Shown: positions 37,836 through 47,062, numbered from the stretch's first letter. The stretch: DNA of 64,000 nt from Halorarum halophilum (GCF_013401515.1 NZ_CP058530.1:186001-250000); one strand, 5' to 3'. Notes: a model not told the origin generated them from the letters alone. Translations and numbers: made by a program.

Positions 37836-38228
37836 TCAGTCGTACGTCCGGTACGCGGCGGAGCTGACGTCGATACGAACCAGGGTGTTCTCCGACCACG
37901 AGTCCTCGTCGACGCCGTACTTCCGGTTGAGCCGCCGGTTGGCCTCCCGGGACCGCTCCTCGTCGTCGACGACCGTCGCCGTCCCGCGGAGCGTGACCAT
38001 CCACTGGGGCATCCCGCCCTCGTCCTGCTGGATGGAGAGCGCCACCCGTGGGTTCTCGCGGACGTTGGCCAGTTTTCGTCCGGTGGTCATGATCTCCACG
38101 ACGCCGTCCTCGTACCGGTACCAGAGCGGCGCGACGTGGGGTTTGCCGTCGTGACAGGTCCCCAGGTGCGCGACCAGCGGCTCACCGGTGATCAGTTCCT
38201 CGGCCTTCGCGGGGAGCGTCTCCGTCAC
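37836..38228 (-). CDS. Pyridoxamine 5'-phosphate oxidase-family (FMN split-barrel) protein
   Basis: 130 aa from GTG (MTETLPAKAEELITGEP). LVAHLGTCHDGKPHVAPLWY is the first strand pair of the split barrel, followed by VEIMTTGRKLANVRENPRVAL. The length fits small F420- or FMN-binding PPOX proteins. Substrate unknown. Confidence 0.82.
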   Translation of the reverse strand: MTETLPAKAEELITGEPLVAHLGTCHDGKPHVAPLWYRYEDGVVEIMTTGRKLANVRENPRVALSIQQDEGGMPQWMVTLRGTATVVDDEERSREANRRLNRKYGVDEDSWSENTLVRIDVSSAAYRTYD

Positions 38229-38295
38229 GGGTCGGACAAGGGGCCGGCTCCCAATAGTGGCTTGCCCCCCTCCGCCGGGCCGCGCGTGACGTTTA

Positions 38296-38340
38296 GTTTG
38301 CCCAGTTCGTCTAGTTCGCCCAGACCGACTAGCAAACTGG
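38296..38340. repeat. Five 9-bp iterons, inverted relative to the par block
   Basis: AGTTTGCCC, AGTTCGTCT, AGTTCGCCC, AGACCGACT and AGCAAACTG follow with exact 9-base spacing. Read on the other strand they are of the GAACnnnnC type seen at 39326-39631. Confidence 0.7.
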
Positions 38341-38378
38341 GTTTTGATGGATTTTCCGGGTGCGTTTCCGGGCCAAAA

Positions 38379-38396
38379 CGCCGCTTAACAGCGGCG
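38379..38396. terminator. Hairpin downstream of the ModE-like gene
   Basis: CGCCGC-TTAACA-GCGGCG forms a perfect six-pair stem. It lies 47 bases past the stop of the ModE-like gene on the minus strand; no T-run follows, so a terminator role is tentative. Confidence 0.4.
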
Positions 38397-38406
38397 CAGT
38401 CTTGCG

Positions 38407-38430
38407 AAAAGCACTCGAAAAGTGGTGTGT
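38407..38430 (-). repeat. Isolated ORB-like element 13 kb from the origin
   Basis: On the minus strand it reads ACACACCACTTTTCGAGTGC and then TTTT, differing from the ORB consensus (ACACCGGTTTTCGAGTGCTT) at only two positions. It sits just past the ModE-like stop, beside the 9-bp iterons. Confidence 0.68.
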
Positions 38431-38442
38431 CCGTTCGACCGC

Positions 38443-39207
38443 TCACGCCTCGTCGAACTCCCCGGGTTCGTCGTCGACCTGGACCGCCCGCGTCGCCGTG
38501 GCCTTGAAACTCGCGACCACCTCCGCGCCCGGTTCGAGTCCGAGGCGCTCGACGCTGTCGCACGTCACCAGCGCGACGAGCGGGTCGGCGGCGCCGACGT
38601 CGACCGAGACGTGCGCGACGGCGACGCCCGAATCGACCGCCTCGACCCGGCCGTCGAACCTGTTTCGGGCGCTCGTCGCTCCGCCCGGCGGTGCGTCGGC
38701 CGGGTCGTGGAGCGTGACCGCGCTGGCGCGGACGCTCACCTCCACGTCGTGACTACGCGAGTCCACCTCGAACCCGTCGGCGGATCCGGCGTCCGGGACC
38801 ACGAGGGCGCGGAGCGTCCCGGCGCCGGTCTTGACCGTCCCGAGTTCGCCGGTCACCTCCACGACTCGGCCGGGGAGCACCGTCTCGACGACGCTCGCGG
38901 TCTCCGCGAGGTTGGCTCGAAGCCTGTCGTATCGGGCGAGGAGCTCCCGCGCGTCGTCCGTCAGCCTGCTCCCCCCGCCGTCGCTCCCGCCGCGACGACG
39001 GTCCACCAGCTCGCCGAACGCGGCCTCGAGGTCCTGCAGGCGGGTGAGCGCCCGCGCACGGGAACGACCGAGTTCCCTCGCGGCCCCGCTGACCGAACCG
39101 CGGCTGGCGATCGCCCGGAGCAGCGCCGCGTCCGCACGGCCGAACGCCGCGCCGTCCCGTTCGATGACCGCGCTGGCGTCCGCCGCGGCGTCGGCGCCCT
39201 CGGTCAT
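38443..39207 (-). CDS. ModE-like regulator: winged helix plus TOBE/Mop domain
   Basis: 254 aa from MTEGADAAADAS. Residues 20-115 are a LysR/ModE-type winged helix (LLRAIASRGSVSGAARELG; RLQDLEAAFGELVDRRRGG); residues 155-245 are a TOBE-like domain (SARNRFDGRVEAVDSGVAVAHVSVDV; VTCDSVERLGLEPGAEVVASFKAT). ModE proteins sense molybdate or tungstate and control its uptake and cofactor genes. No transport genes are adjacent in this window. Confidence 0.85.
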   Translation of the reverse strand: MTEGADAAADASAVIERDGAAFGRADAALLRAIASRGSVSGAARELGRSRARALTRLQDLEAAFGELVDRRRGGSDGGGSRLTDDARELLARYDRLRANLAETASVVETVLPGRVVEVTGELGTVKTGAGTLRALVVPDAGSADGFEVDSRSHDVEVSVRASAVTLHDPADAPPGGATSARNRFDGRVEAVDSGVAVAHVSVDVGAADPLVALVTCDSVERLGLEPGAEVVASFKATATRAVQVDDEPGEFDEA

Positions 39208-39325
39208 GTCGTTGCTCCACGTCGGCGGCGAGCCGGTATAACCGTTGGCGGATTCGACGGGGAGTTCAGTTCGGACAGTTCGATCGGGCGACCCGGCACA
39301 GCGCCCCCGGCCGGCCGTCGTAGCC

Positions 39326-39631
39326 GAACCCCCCAGCACGCCCAATCTAGCCAAACCGGCCAACTCAGCAAAACCAGTTCAGAGAGGAAAACCAGGCGAA
39401 CTACGGACCGGAGGAGAACGATCCGAGCCGGCCGGCCGGGGCGAAATAGGCGAACCGGTTTTGACGTCCAAACCAAATTTGGCGGTGCGTACGAAAGAAC
39501 TGGCCAATACACCCGAACGGGACGATCGAGGCGAACGGGCCGACCCGGCGTGACCCGCCGAACCCGACGAACGCGCAGAAGGTAACGAACCGGTCGAATC
39601 GCACGAAGCTCGTCGTGGAAATGAACGGTTT
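39326..39631. repeat. About 34 tandem 9-bp degenerate iterons upstream of parA
   Basis: In a single unbroken register, 9-mers follow the pattern RAACnnnnC, e.g. AAACCGGCC (39353), GAACTACGG (39398), GAACCGGTT (39452), GAACTGGCC (39497), GAACGGGCC (39533), GAACCCGAC (39560), GAACCGGTC (39587). About 24 of 34 units begin with GA or AA. The layout recalls iteron centromeres of type Ib partition systems. The same frame read as protein gives xEP/xKP repeats with a stop at 39551, so a decayed coding repeat is the alternative. Confidence 0.72.
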
Positions 39632-39639
39632 GGACGGGC

Positions 39640-39810
39640 GAACCGCAGCACGCCACCGCTATAACTACCGAAGATCGCGGGCATTGGTGTGTGGTTCGTT
39701 CAGTTTGGACGTCCAAACCCCTATGGATCGAACTACGGAGAACGCCCGAACGAGGAAATCGAGCCGAACGGGGAGAAAGAGACGAACGAAGCGAGCGAGC
39801 CGAGAGGAGA
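39640..39810. repeat. Second 9-bp iteron block, register shifted by one base
   Basis: GAAC-type units at 39640, 39730, 39748, 39766 and 39784, plus weaker GA-starting units at 39775, 39793 and 39802, share one 9-base register that is one base off the first block. Spacing is less regular near 39650-39725. Confidence 0.5.
39703..39718. promoter_or_regulatory. Perfect 16-bp palindrome in the par region
   Basis: GTTTGGACGTCCAAAC is a perfect inverted repeat. A near copy, GGTTTTGACGTCCAAACC, lies at 39457-39474 inside the iteron block, and a variant palindrome occurs in hutG at 44025-44040. Confidence 0.65.
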
Positions 39811-39904
39811 AATTCGTCCAAACCTTCCGAACCATACAAACAAGTTGTGGCGTATTTTCCGTATTGTCTGACGTGCGTCTCACAAAGGGCTAATGCGGAT
39901 GGGC

Positions 39905-39924
39905 CATACGAACCAGTTTGTATG
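39905..39924. promoter_or_regulatory. 20-bp operator-like palindrome over the parA start codon
   Basis: CATACGAACCAGTTTGTATG pairs at eight of ten positions with a G-T at one more; its last three bases are the parA ATG. A related half-site, CATACAAACAAGTTGTGG, lies near 39834. It is probably an autoregulatory operator. Confidence 0.6.
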
Positions 39925-40725
39925 ACCGATTCGTCTCGGACGCCGACGGTGGCCGTCTCGAACCAGAAGGGGGGCGTCGGCAAGACGACCACGGCCATCA
40001 ACGTGGGCGGGGCGCTGAACGAGCGCGGGAACGACGTGCTGTTCGTCGACCTCGACCCGCAGGGGAACGCGACCGAGAACCTCGGGATGATGGACGCGTA
40101 CGACGCCGAGCCGCCGACGCTGTTCGACTGTCTCACCGACCCGGAACAGCGTGACGCGATCCACGACATCGTCCACGAACACCCGGAGATGGACGTGCTA
40201 CCGTCGAACATCGACATGACCGCCGCGGAGCCCGAACTCACCCTCTCGCGGCGGAGCGGGGAGCAGCTCGCGTTGCTGCTCGACCGCGTGGAGGACGACT
40301 ACGACTTCGTCGTCGTCGACTGCCCGCCGAACCTCGGGAACCTGATGGACAACGCGCTGTACGCCTCGCGGAACCTCCTCATCCCGGCGCTCGCGGAGTC
40401 CACCAGCAAGCGGGCGTTCGAGCTCCTGTTCGACCACGTGGAGGCGCTGGAGCTGGACTACGGCATCACCATCGAGGAGCGCGGGGTCGTCGTGAACCGC
40501 ATCGACGTGCGCAAGAACCAAGCGAAGGAGATGGTCGAGTGGATCAACGAGGCGTTCGACGGCGTCCCCGTCTGGGAGGTTCGCGAGCGCGCTGCCGTCC
40601 AGAAGGCGCTCGAGGAGGGCTCCTCGCTCCTCCGGTACGATCCTGAGTGCGACATGTGCGAGGTGTTCCTCGACATCGCCGCCGACCTCGAGGAGCAGTT
40701 CGCGACCCGGGAGGTGGAAGCATGA
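39922..40725 (+). CDS. ParA/Soj-family partition ATPase
   Basis: 267 aa. The deviant Walker A is NQKGGVGKTTTAINVGGAL with both signature Lys; Walker A' is LFVDLDPQGNATENLG; Walker B is DFVVVDCPPNLGNLMD. There is no N-terminal HTH, as in short type Ib ParAs and archaeal SegA. The stop overlaps the next start as ATGA. ATG 39922 lies in a palindromic operator; the open frame further upstream is repeat-derived. Such ATPases pattern the nucleoid and move DNA bound by the partner protein. Confidence 0.92.
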   Translation: MTDSSRTPTVAVSNQKGGVGKTTTAINVGGALNERGNDVLFVDLDPQGNATENLGMMDAYDAEPPTLFDCLTDPEQRDAIHDIVHEHPEMDVLPSNIDMTAAEPELTLSRRSGEQLALLLDRVEDDYDFVVVDCPPNLGNLMDNALYASRNLLIPALAESTSKRAFELLFDHVEALELDYGITIEERGVVVNRIDVRKNQAKEMVEWINEAFDGVPVWEVRERAAVQKALEEGSSLLRYDPECDMCEVFLDIAADLEEQFATREVEA

Positions 40726-41162
40726 GCCAGGACGACCGGGCGAGCAGGCTCCGGAACCGCCGTCAGCGGGCGAAGGACAAGGCCACGGGGGACGCCGAGG
40801 CGGACAGCAAGGACGAGGCGTCCGACGCTGTCGAACCCGCCGAATCGCCAGAACCGTCCGAAACGCCCGAACCGTCCAAACAGTCCGAAACGGACGAGCC
40901 GGCCGAGACGGACGATCCCGCCGACGCGGACGAGGAGGGATCGGTGAAGGACGAGCAGGTCGGGACGTACATGTACCTCCCGCGGGAGCAGAAGAAGGAG
41001 CTCGAGCGGACGTACAACCTCCTGAAGGCGGAGTACGAGTTCGAGTACGACGAGGAGTTCGAGAAGAACCGCCACTTCTTCCCGCTCGTCGTCCGGCACG
41101 GCCTCGACGCGCTGGCCGAGGCGGACGCCAGCGACGTCCCAGAACTCCTCGAAGACGTCTGA
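40722..41162 (+). CDS. Candidate centromere-binding partner of ParA
   Basis: 146 aa. The N-terminus is basic (SRLRNRRQRAKDK), like the Arg-rich tails by which ParG/omega-type partners stimulate ParA. Residues about 38-72 are a Glu-Pro-x repeat (ESPEPSETPEPSKQSETDEP). The C-terminal half (VGTYMYLPREQKKELERTYN onward) could form a strand-helix-helix DNA-binding unit. Translationally coupled to parA. No known family is recognised. The 9-bp DNA repeat encoding the linker (40833-40940) matches the iterons upstream of parA. Confidence 0.72.
   Translation: MSQDDRASRLRNRRQRAKDKATGDAEADSKDEASDAVEPAESPEPSETPEPSKQSETDEPAETDDPADADEEGSVKDEQVGTYMYLPREQKKELERTYNLLKAEYEFEYDEEFEKNRHFFPLVVRHGLDALAEADASDVPELLEDV
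40833..40940. repeat. In-frame 9-bp repeat inside the partner gene
   Basis: Twelve 9-mers in register, e.g. GAACCCGCC, GAATCGCCA, GAACCGTCC, GAAACGCCC, GAACCGTCC, AAACAGTCC, GAAACGGAC, GAGCCGGCC. The consensus GAACCGnCC equals that of the intergenic iterons. Confidence 0.78.
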
Positions 41163-41265
41163 ACCCCCATCGGCGATGGATTCGACGCCCCGGTGAGTCG
41201 GTAAACCACATTTCGCGATACGTTTGTTGGCCGGGGGGACGAAGCTGTTCGATCAGTTTTCCGAT

Positions 41266-41283
41266 TAGTAACCAAAGTTACTA
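41266..41283. promoter_or_regulatory. Operator-like inverted repeat before the hut operon
   Basis: TAGTAAC-CAAA-GTTACTA is a perfect 7-bp inverted repeat with a four-base spacer in an AT-rich patch, 135 bases before the hutU ATG. It is a candidate regulator site. Confidence 0.55.
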
Positions 41284-41418
41284 GACCGCTACCGAATCCA
41301 GCTGGATCGTACGCTGTACAGCGGTTAGTTCCCGAACGTGACGGGAACATCGGTCGTCCCCGACGCGCTCGCCGCAAGTATTGCAACCTTCTTGTGTGGC
41401 ACGGGCGAACGTCCCCCA

Positions 41419-43143
41419 ATGGCACGCTCCGACGACCCCGCGACGAGCGACGTTAGCGCCGAGTGGGAGGCCTACCAGGGCTCCCCCACCGGCACCGACA
41501 TCGAGTGTGAGGGGTGGCGACAGGAGGCCGCCCTCCGGATGTTGAACAACAACCTCGACCCCGAGGTAGCAGAACGCCCCGAGGACCTCGTCGTCTACGG
41601 CGGGACGGGGCGGGCGGCGCGGTCGTGGGACGCCTACGACGCCATCCTCGACCAGCTCAGGACGCTCGGCGACGAGGAGACGCTGCTGGTACAGTCCGGC
41701 AAGCCTGTCGGGCGGTTCACCACCCACGAGATGGCGCCGCGGGTGCTCATCGCGAACTCCAACCTGGTGGGCAAGTGGGACGACTGGGAGCACTTCCACG
41801 AACTCGAGGCCGCGGGGAAGATGATGTACGGCCAGATGACCGCAGGCTCGTGGGCGTACATCGGAACGCAGGGGATCGTCCAGGGCACGTACGAGACGCT
41901 CGCCGAACTCGCCCGCCAGCAGTACGACGGCACCCTGCAAGGGCGGATCGTCGTCACCGGCGGGCTTGGCGGGATGAGCGGCGCCCAGCCGCTCGCGACC
42001 ACGATGAACGGCGGCGTCTGCGTCGTCGCGGAGGTCGATGGCGACCGCATCGACCGCCGGATCCGGACGGACTACCTGATGGAGCGCGTCGACGACCTGG
42101 GCGAGGCGATGTCCCGGGCCGAGGAGGCCGCCGCCGCCCGCGAGGCGTACAGCGTCGGCGTCGAGACGAACGTGGTGGACATGCTGGAAACGATGCTCGA
42201 CGAGGGGTTCGTCCCCGACGTCGTCACCGACCAGACGAGCGCCCACGACGAACTCGAGGGGTACTTCCCGGTCGGCTACTCGGTCGCGGAGGCGGACGAA
42301 CTCCGGGAGCGGGATCCCGAGCGCTACGTCGAGGAGAGCCTCGACACGATGGAGCGGCACGTCGACGCCATCCTGGCGATGCAGGACGACGGCGCGGTCG
42401 CCTTCGAGTACGGCAACAACCTCCGCGGGCAGGTGCGCGAGCATCGCGGGCGCGAGGACGCGTTCGACTACCCCGGGTTCGTCCCGGCGTTCGTCCGGCC
42501 GATGTTCTGCCGGGGGCGCGGTCCGTTCCGGTGGGCCGCCCTCTCGGGCGATCCCGAGGACATCCGCCGGACCGACGCCGCGGTGAAGGAACTGTTCCCG
42601 GGGAAGGAGACGCTCCACCGCTGGATCGACCTCGCCCAGGAGCAGGTGTCGTTCCAGGGGCTGCCGGCGCGGGTGTGCTGGCTCGGCTACCAATCGAACG
42701 AGGACGGGGTGACCGAGCGCGCCGAGTTCGCGCTCCGGATCAACGAACTCGTCGCGGAGGGCGAGATCCGGGCGCCGATCGTCGTCACCCGCGACCACCT
42801 CGACGCGGGGTCGGTCGCCAGCCCGAACCGCGAGACCGAGGCGATGAGGGACGGCACCGACGCGGTCGCCGACTGGCCCATCCTCAACGCGCTGCTCAAC
42901 TGCGCGGCCGGCGCGGACATCGTCTCGGTCCACGACGGCGGCGGGGTCGGCATCGGTAACGCGCTCCACTCGAACAACCACGTCGTCCTCGACGGCACCG
43001 ACCTCGCGGCCGAGAAGGCCCGCCGCGTGTTCACCACCGACCCCGGGACGGGGGTGATCCGCCACGCCGATGCCGGGTACGAGGAGGCGCTGGACGAGGC
43101 CGACGAGTCGGACGTGACCATCCCGATGCGGGACGACCGATGA
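41419..43143 (+). CDS. hutU: Urocanate hydratase
   Basis: 574 aa from [14 protein letters not shown]-binding and active-site stretches are clear: [56 protein letters not shown] and [16 protein letters not shown]. It hydrates urocanate to imidazolonepropionate, the second step of histidine breakdown. It is the first gene of hutUGIH, which runs with three overlapping junctions. Length fits the bacterial family. ATG 41419 is preferred over an upstream in-frame start at 41338, whose extra residues are not family-like. Confidence 0.96.
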   Translation: MARSDDPATSDVSAEWEAYQGSPTGTDIECEGWRQEAALRMLNNNLDPEVAERPEDLVVYGGTGRAARSWDAYDAILDQLRTLGDEETLLVQSGKPVGRFTTHEMAPRVLIANSNLVGKWDDWEHFHELEAAGKMMYGQMTAGSWAYIGTQGIVQGTYETLAELARQQYDGTLQGRIVVTGGLGGMSGAQPLATTMNGGVCVVAEVDGDRIDRRIRTDYLMERVDDLGEAMSRAEEAAAAREAYSVGVETNVVDMLETMLDEGFVPDVVTDQTSAHDELEGYFPVGYSVAEADELRERDPERYVEESLDTMERHVDAILAMQDDGAVAFEYGNNLRGQVREHRGREDAFDYPGFVPAFVRPMFCRGRGPFRWAALSGDPEDIRRTDAAVKELFPGKETLHRWIDLAQEQVSFQGLPARVCWLGYQSNEDGVTERAEFALRINELVAEGEIRAPIVVTRDHLDAGSVASPNRETEAMRDGTDAVADWPILNALLNCAAGADIVSVHDGGGVGIGNALHSNNHVVLDGTDLAAEKARRVFTTDPGTGVIRHADAGYEEALDEADESDVTIPMRDDR

Positions 43144-44195
43144 GCCTCCGCCCGCCCACCGATTGGCTCCCGTCGTCGGACGACCCGAACGACATCCAGT
43201 TCGGCGACGTCGTCCAGCCCACCACGCTCGCAGAGGCGGACGAGTACGACGCCGTCCTCGTCGGCGAGCCGTACGACGGCGCCGTCATCGGCCGGAAGGG
43301 TGCCGGCGACGGCCCGGACGCCATCCGCGAATCGCTCGCCGGCGCGAAGGCCCACCACTACGTGACCGGCCCCGTCGCGGGCGTCGGCGACCTCGGCGAC
43401 GTACGCATCCCCGACGACGAAGGGGACGTCGCGGCGGTCCAGGACGCGCTCGTCGAGACGACCCGGAGGGTCCACGAGGCCGACGCGTTCCCGGTGTTCC
43501 TCGGTGGCGACAACTCGCTCACGGTGCCGAACGTCTGGCCGTTGCTGGGCGGGGCAGGCGGCGGCGAGGGCCGAGGGCGAGGCGACCGCGGCGGGGGCGG
43601 CGCTAGCGGCGCGGCCGGGGGAGGGGAAGGAGGGGGAGAGGGGGGTCCAGGGGGGAGAGGGGGAGGACGGGGAGGGGACGGCTCGCGCGTCGGCGTCGTC
43701 AGCCTCGACGCTCACCTCGACTGCCGGGACCCCGACGGCGAGCCGACCAGCGGCACCCCGTACCGCCAACTGTTCGACGCCGGCCTCGACGCGCTCTCGG
43801 TGGTCGGCGCCCGGCACTTCGAGACGTCGACCGCCTACGCCGACTTCCTCGCCGGGCGCGACGGGACGGTGTTCACCCCGGCGGACGTCCGCGCCGACCC
43901 CGCCGGCATCGCAGACGCGGCCATCGAGGCACTCGGCGACGTGGATCTGGTGTACGTCAGCCTCGACGTCGACGTCCTCGACGAGGCCGCCGCGCCCGGC
44001 GTGAGCGCCCCTACCCCCGGTGGAGTTCGGACGTCCGAACTGTACGAACTTCTCGGGGGCGCGCTGGCCGACCCGCGGGTCGTCGGCTTCGAGGTGGTGG
44101 AGTGCGCGCCGCCGCTGGACCGCGGCGGCCGAACGGTCAGGGCCGCCTCTCGTGCGGTCGCGCACGCGCTCGCGGAGGTGACCAGCCGTGAGTGA
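43140..44195 (+). CDS. hutG: Formimidoylglutamase (arginase family) with Gly-rich insertion
   Basis: 351 aa. Metal ligands of the arginase fold are present in [10 protein letters not shown] and [14 protein letters not shown]; the first motif reads FLGGDNSLT rather than GGDHS. A Gly/Arg-rich insertion of about 45 residues (near 138-183) splits the fold and is made of simple repeats at 43550-43682. It cleaves N-formimidoyl-L-glutamate to glutamate and formamide, the last hut step. The start overlaps the hutU stop as ATGA. Confidence 0.88.
   Translation: MSLRPPTDWLPSSDDPNDIQFGDVVQPTTLAEADEYDAVLVGEPYDGAVIGRKGAGDGPDAIRESLAGAKAHHYVTGPVAGVGDLGDVRIPDDEGDVAAVQDALVETTRRVHEADAFPVFLGGDNSLTVPNVWPLLGGAGGGEGRGRGDRGGGGASGAAGGGEGGGEGGPGGRGGGRGGDGSRVGVVSLDAHLDCRDPDGEPTSGTPYRQLFDAGLDALSVVGARHFETSTAYADFLAGRDGTVFTPADVRADPAGIADAAIEALGDVDLVYVSLDVDVLDEAAAPGVSAPTPGGVRTSELYELLGGALADPRVVGFEVVECAPPLDRGGRTVRAASRAVAHALAEVTSRE
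44025..44040. repeat. 16-bp palindrome within hutG
   Basis: GTTCGGACGTCCGAAC is a perfect palindrome differing from the par-region palindrome GTTTGGACGTCCAAAC by one transition in each arm. It encodes VRTSEL in frame, so it may be chance. Confidence 0.4.
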
Positions 44196-45477
44196 CGAGT
44201 CGTCGTCGGAGGGCCACGGTCCGACGGTCGCGGCCGACGGATCCGGCGACCCTGACTCGCCGGGGCTCACCGTCGTCCACGGCGCCTCGGAACTCGTTGT
44301 CGGCCCGGACGAGGGCGTCGGCGTCGAGACGGTCGCGGACGCCGCGTTCGCCGCCGAGGACGGCCAAGTCGTCGCCGTCGGCGAGACGGAGGAGGTGCTG
44401 CGCGAGTACCCGGCTGAGAACGCTGACGTCGCCGTCGACGCCGACGGCCGCCTCGTGACGCCCGGGTTCGTCGACCCCCACACCCACGCGATCTTCGCCG
44501 GCGACCGGACCGACGAATTCGAGGCCAAGCTCGGCGGGACGTCCTACGAGGACATCCTCGCGGCCGGCGGCGGCATCCTCCGGACGGTCCGCGCGGTCCG
44601 GGCGGCCGACGAGGCGACGTTGACCGCGAACCTGGTCGAGCACCTCGACGTGATGCTCGCACACGGCACCACCACGGTCGAGGTGAAGAGCGGCTACGGC
44701 CTCTCGACCGACGCCGAGTTGAAACTGCTCCGGGCCATCGCCGCGGCCGACGAGGCGCACCCCGTCACCGTGGTCCCGACGTTCATGGGCGCCCACGCCG
44801 TCCCGGAAGACCGGGAGGTCGAGGGGTACACCGAGGAGGTGATCGAGGAACAGCTCCCGGCCGTCGCGGACCAGGGGATCGCGGAGTTCTGCGACGTCTT
44901 CTGCGAACGAGGCGTGTTCGACGCCGAGCAGTCGCGACGGATCCTCGCCGCCGGGCTGGAGGCCAGCCTGACGCCGAAAGTCCACGCCGACGAGTTCGCG
45001 GACGTCGGCGCCACCGGGGTCGCGGCCGACGTCGGCGCCGCCAGCGCGGACCACCTCCTGAAGACCGACGACGAGGGGGCCGACCGGCTCGTCGACGGCG
45101 GCGTGACACCCGTCCTGCTGCCCGCGACGGCGTTCGCGCTCGGCGAGGAGTACGCGGACGCGCGCCGGTTCCTCGACGGGGGGACGCCCGTCGCGCTCGC
45201 GACCGACTTCAACCCGAACTGCTACGCGCGGAGCATGGGGTTCGTCGTCACCCTCGCCTGCGTCGGCATGCGGGCGACGCCCGACGAGGCGCTGCGCGGG
45301 GCGACCCACACGGCCGCGAGGGCCATCGACCGGACCGACGGCACGGGGACGCTCCGCCCCGGCGCGCCCGCGGACGCCGTCGTCCACGACGTGACGGCAG
45401 GCGTGGAGATCCCGTACAACCTGGACGTGAACACGGCCGACCGGGTCGTCGTCGACGGGGAGGTCGTCCATGAGTGA
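44188..45477 (+). CDS. hutI: Imidazolonepropionase
   Basis: 429 aa amidohydrolase. [18 protein letters not shown] carries the metal His pair; [29 protein letters not shown] and [15 protein letters not shown] supply further ligands. It opens the imidazolone ring to formimidoylglutamate. It overlaps hutG and hutH by eight bases each. The first 30 residues are an acidic Ser/Asp extension before the fold. Confidence 0.94.
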   Translation: MSDESSSEGHGPTVAADGSGDPDSPGLTVVHGASELVVGPDEGVGVETVADAAFAAEDGQVVAVGETEEVLREYPAENADVAVDADGRLVTPGFVDPHTHAIFAGDRTDEFEAKLGGTSYEDILAAGGGILRTVRAVRAADEATLTANLVEHLDVMLAHGTTTVEVKSGYGLSTDAELKLLRAIAAADEAHPVTVVPTFMGAHAVPEDREVEGYTEEVIEEQLPAVADQGIAEFCDVFCERGVFDAEQSRRILAAGLEASLTPKVHADEFADVGATGVAADVGAASADHLLKTDDEGADRLVDGGVTPVLLPATAFALGEEYADARRFLDGGTPVALATDFNPNCYARSMGFVVTLACVGMRATPDEALRGATHTAARAIDRTDGTGTLRPGAPADAVVHDVTAGVEIPYNLDVNTADRVVVDGEVVHE

Positions 45478-47062
45478 GGAGGGAGGACGACCGACCGAGG
45501 TCGTCCTCGACGGCGAGTCGCTCACGCCGGCGGAGGTGGCCGCCGTCGCCCGCGACGGGGCGACCGTCCGCGTCGCCGACGCGGCCCGGGAGGCGGTGCG
45601 GGAGGCGCGCGCCCGCGTCGTCGCCGCCGTCGAGTCCGGCGAGGCGGTGTACGGGCTCAACACCGGCTTCGGCCACCTGGTGGACACCCGCATCGCGCCC
45701 GAGGACGTCGAGGCGCTCCAGACCAACCTGGTCAGGAGCCACGCCGCAGGCGTCGGCCGGCGCCTCACGGCCGCGGAGGTCCGTGGGGTGATGCTCACCC
45801 GGGTCAACGCGCTCGTGAAGGGCTACTCCGGGGTCCGGGAGGTCGTCATCGATCACCTCGTGACGATGCTCAACGAGGGGGTCCACCCGGTTGTCCCCGC
45901 CCAGGGGAGCCTCGGGGCGAGTGGCGACCTCGCGCCGCTCGCGCACGTCGCCATCGTCCTGCTCGGCGAGGGGCAGGCCACCGTCGACGGCAACGACCTC
46001 TCCGGCGAGGAGGCGCTGGCCCGGGCCGGCCTCGACCCGCTCAGGCTCGCGCCCAAGGAGGGGCTGGCGCTCATCAACGGCACGCAGCTCACCCTCGCGC
46101 TCGCCGCGCTGCTCGTCGTCGACGCCGAGCGCGTCCTCCACGCGGCGGACGTCGCCGGCGCGCTGACGACCGAGGTGACGATGTCCACGACGGCGAATTG
46201 CGACCCGGCCGTGAACGACGTCCGCCCACACCCCGGCCAGGCGGAGAGTGCGGCCAACGTCCGCCGGTTCACCGCCGGCTCAGAGGTCATCGAGTCCCAC
46301 CGGAACTGCGACCGCGTGCAGGACGCCTACTCGATCCGGTGTCTCCCGCAGGTCCACGGCGCGGTGCGCGAGGCCGTCGGACACCTCCGCGAGGCGGTCG
46401 AGATCGAACTGAACAGCGCGACGGACAACCCGCTCGTGTTCCCGCCGGGCGCAGTCGCCGGGCGCGCCAGCGGCGGCGACGAGGCGGCGGTGCTCTCGGC
46501 GGGCAACTTCCACGGCGCGCCGCTGGCCCACCGGCTCGACTACGTCGCCGGCGCGCTGACGGACCTGGCGGCCGTCTGCGAGCGCCGAGTCGACCGGATG
46601 CTCAACCCCGAACTCCAGGAGGCACACCTGCCGCCGTTCCTCACCGAGAAGAGCGGCCTGCGGTCGGGGTACATGATCGCCCAGTACACCGCCGCGTCGC
46701 TCCTGAACGAGTGTCGGTCGCTCGGCCGGCCGGCGACGGACTCGACGCCCGTCAGCGGCGGGCAGGAGGACCACGTCAGCATGAGCGGGCAGAGCGCGCT
46801 CACCGCCCGCACGGTGCTCGACGACGTCGCCACGGTCGTCGGCGTCGAACTCGCGTGCGGCGCCCAGGCGGCCGAGTTCCTCGACCCGGGGCTCGCGCTC
46901 GGGGACGGCACCGCCGCCGCCTACGACGCCGTCCGCGAGGTCGTCCCGAAGCTCGTGGAGGACCGTCCGCTGGACGCCGACCTGCGGGCGGGCGAGCGAC
47001 TGGTGACGAGCGGCGCGCTCCACGACGCGGTCGAGGCGGCCGTCGCGACGGACACGGACTGA
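45470..47062 (+). CDS. hutH: Histidine ammonia-lyase
   Basis: 530 aa. The Ala-Ser-Gly that forms the MIO prosthetic group is in GSLGASGDLAPLAH; other family stretches are YGLNTGFGHLVDTRI, QDAYSIRCLPQVHGA, ELNSATDNPLVF and GGQEDHVSMS. It deaminates histidine to urocanate, the first step of the pathway, though its gene is last in the operon. Confidence 0.96.
   Translation: MSEEGGRPTEVVLDGESLTPAEVAAVARDGATVRVADAAREAVREARARVVAAVESGEAVYGLNTGFGHLVDTRIAPEDVEALQTNLVRSHAAGVGRRLTAAEVRGVMLTRVNALVKGYSGVREVVIDHLVTMLNEGVHPVVPAQGSLGASGDLAPLAHVAIVLLGEGQATVDGNDLSGEEALARAGLDPLRLAPKEGLALINGTQLTLALAALLVVDAERVLHAADVAGALTTEVTMSTTANCDPAVNDVRPHPGQAESAANVRRFTAGSEVIESHRNCDRVQDAYSIRCLPQVHGAVREAVGHLREAVEIELNSATDNPLVFPPGAVAGRASGGDEAAVLSAGNFHGAPLAHRLDYVAGALTDLAAVCERRVDRMLNPELQEAHLPPFLTEKSGLRSGYMIAQYTAASLLNECRSLGRPATDSTPVSGGQEDHVSMSGQSALTARTVLDDVATVVGVELACGAQAAEFLDPGLALGDGTAAAYDAVREVVPKLVEDRPLDADLRAGERLVTSGALHDAVEAAVATDTD

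Noticed and set aside
39245-39553. A 102-codon frame with Glu/Lys-Pro repeats upstream of parA
   Set aside because: Its translation follows directly from the 9-bp repeat, it starts with TTG and stops inside the array; kept as the alternative explanation in the iteron finding, not as a gene.
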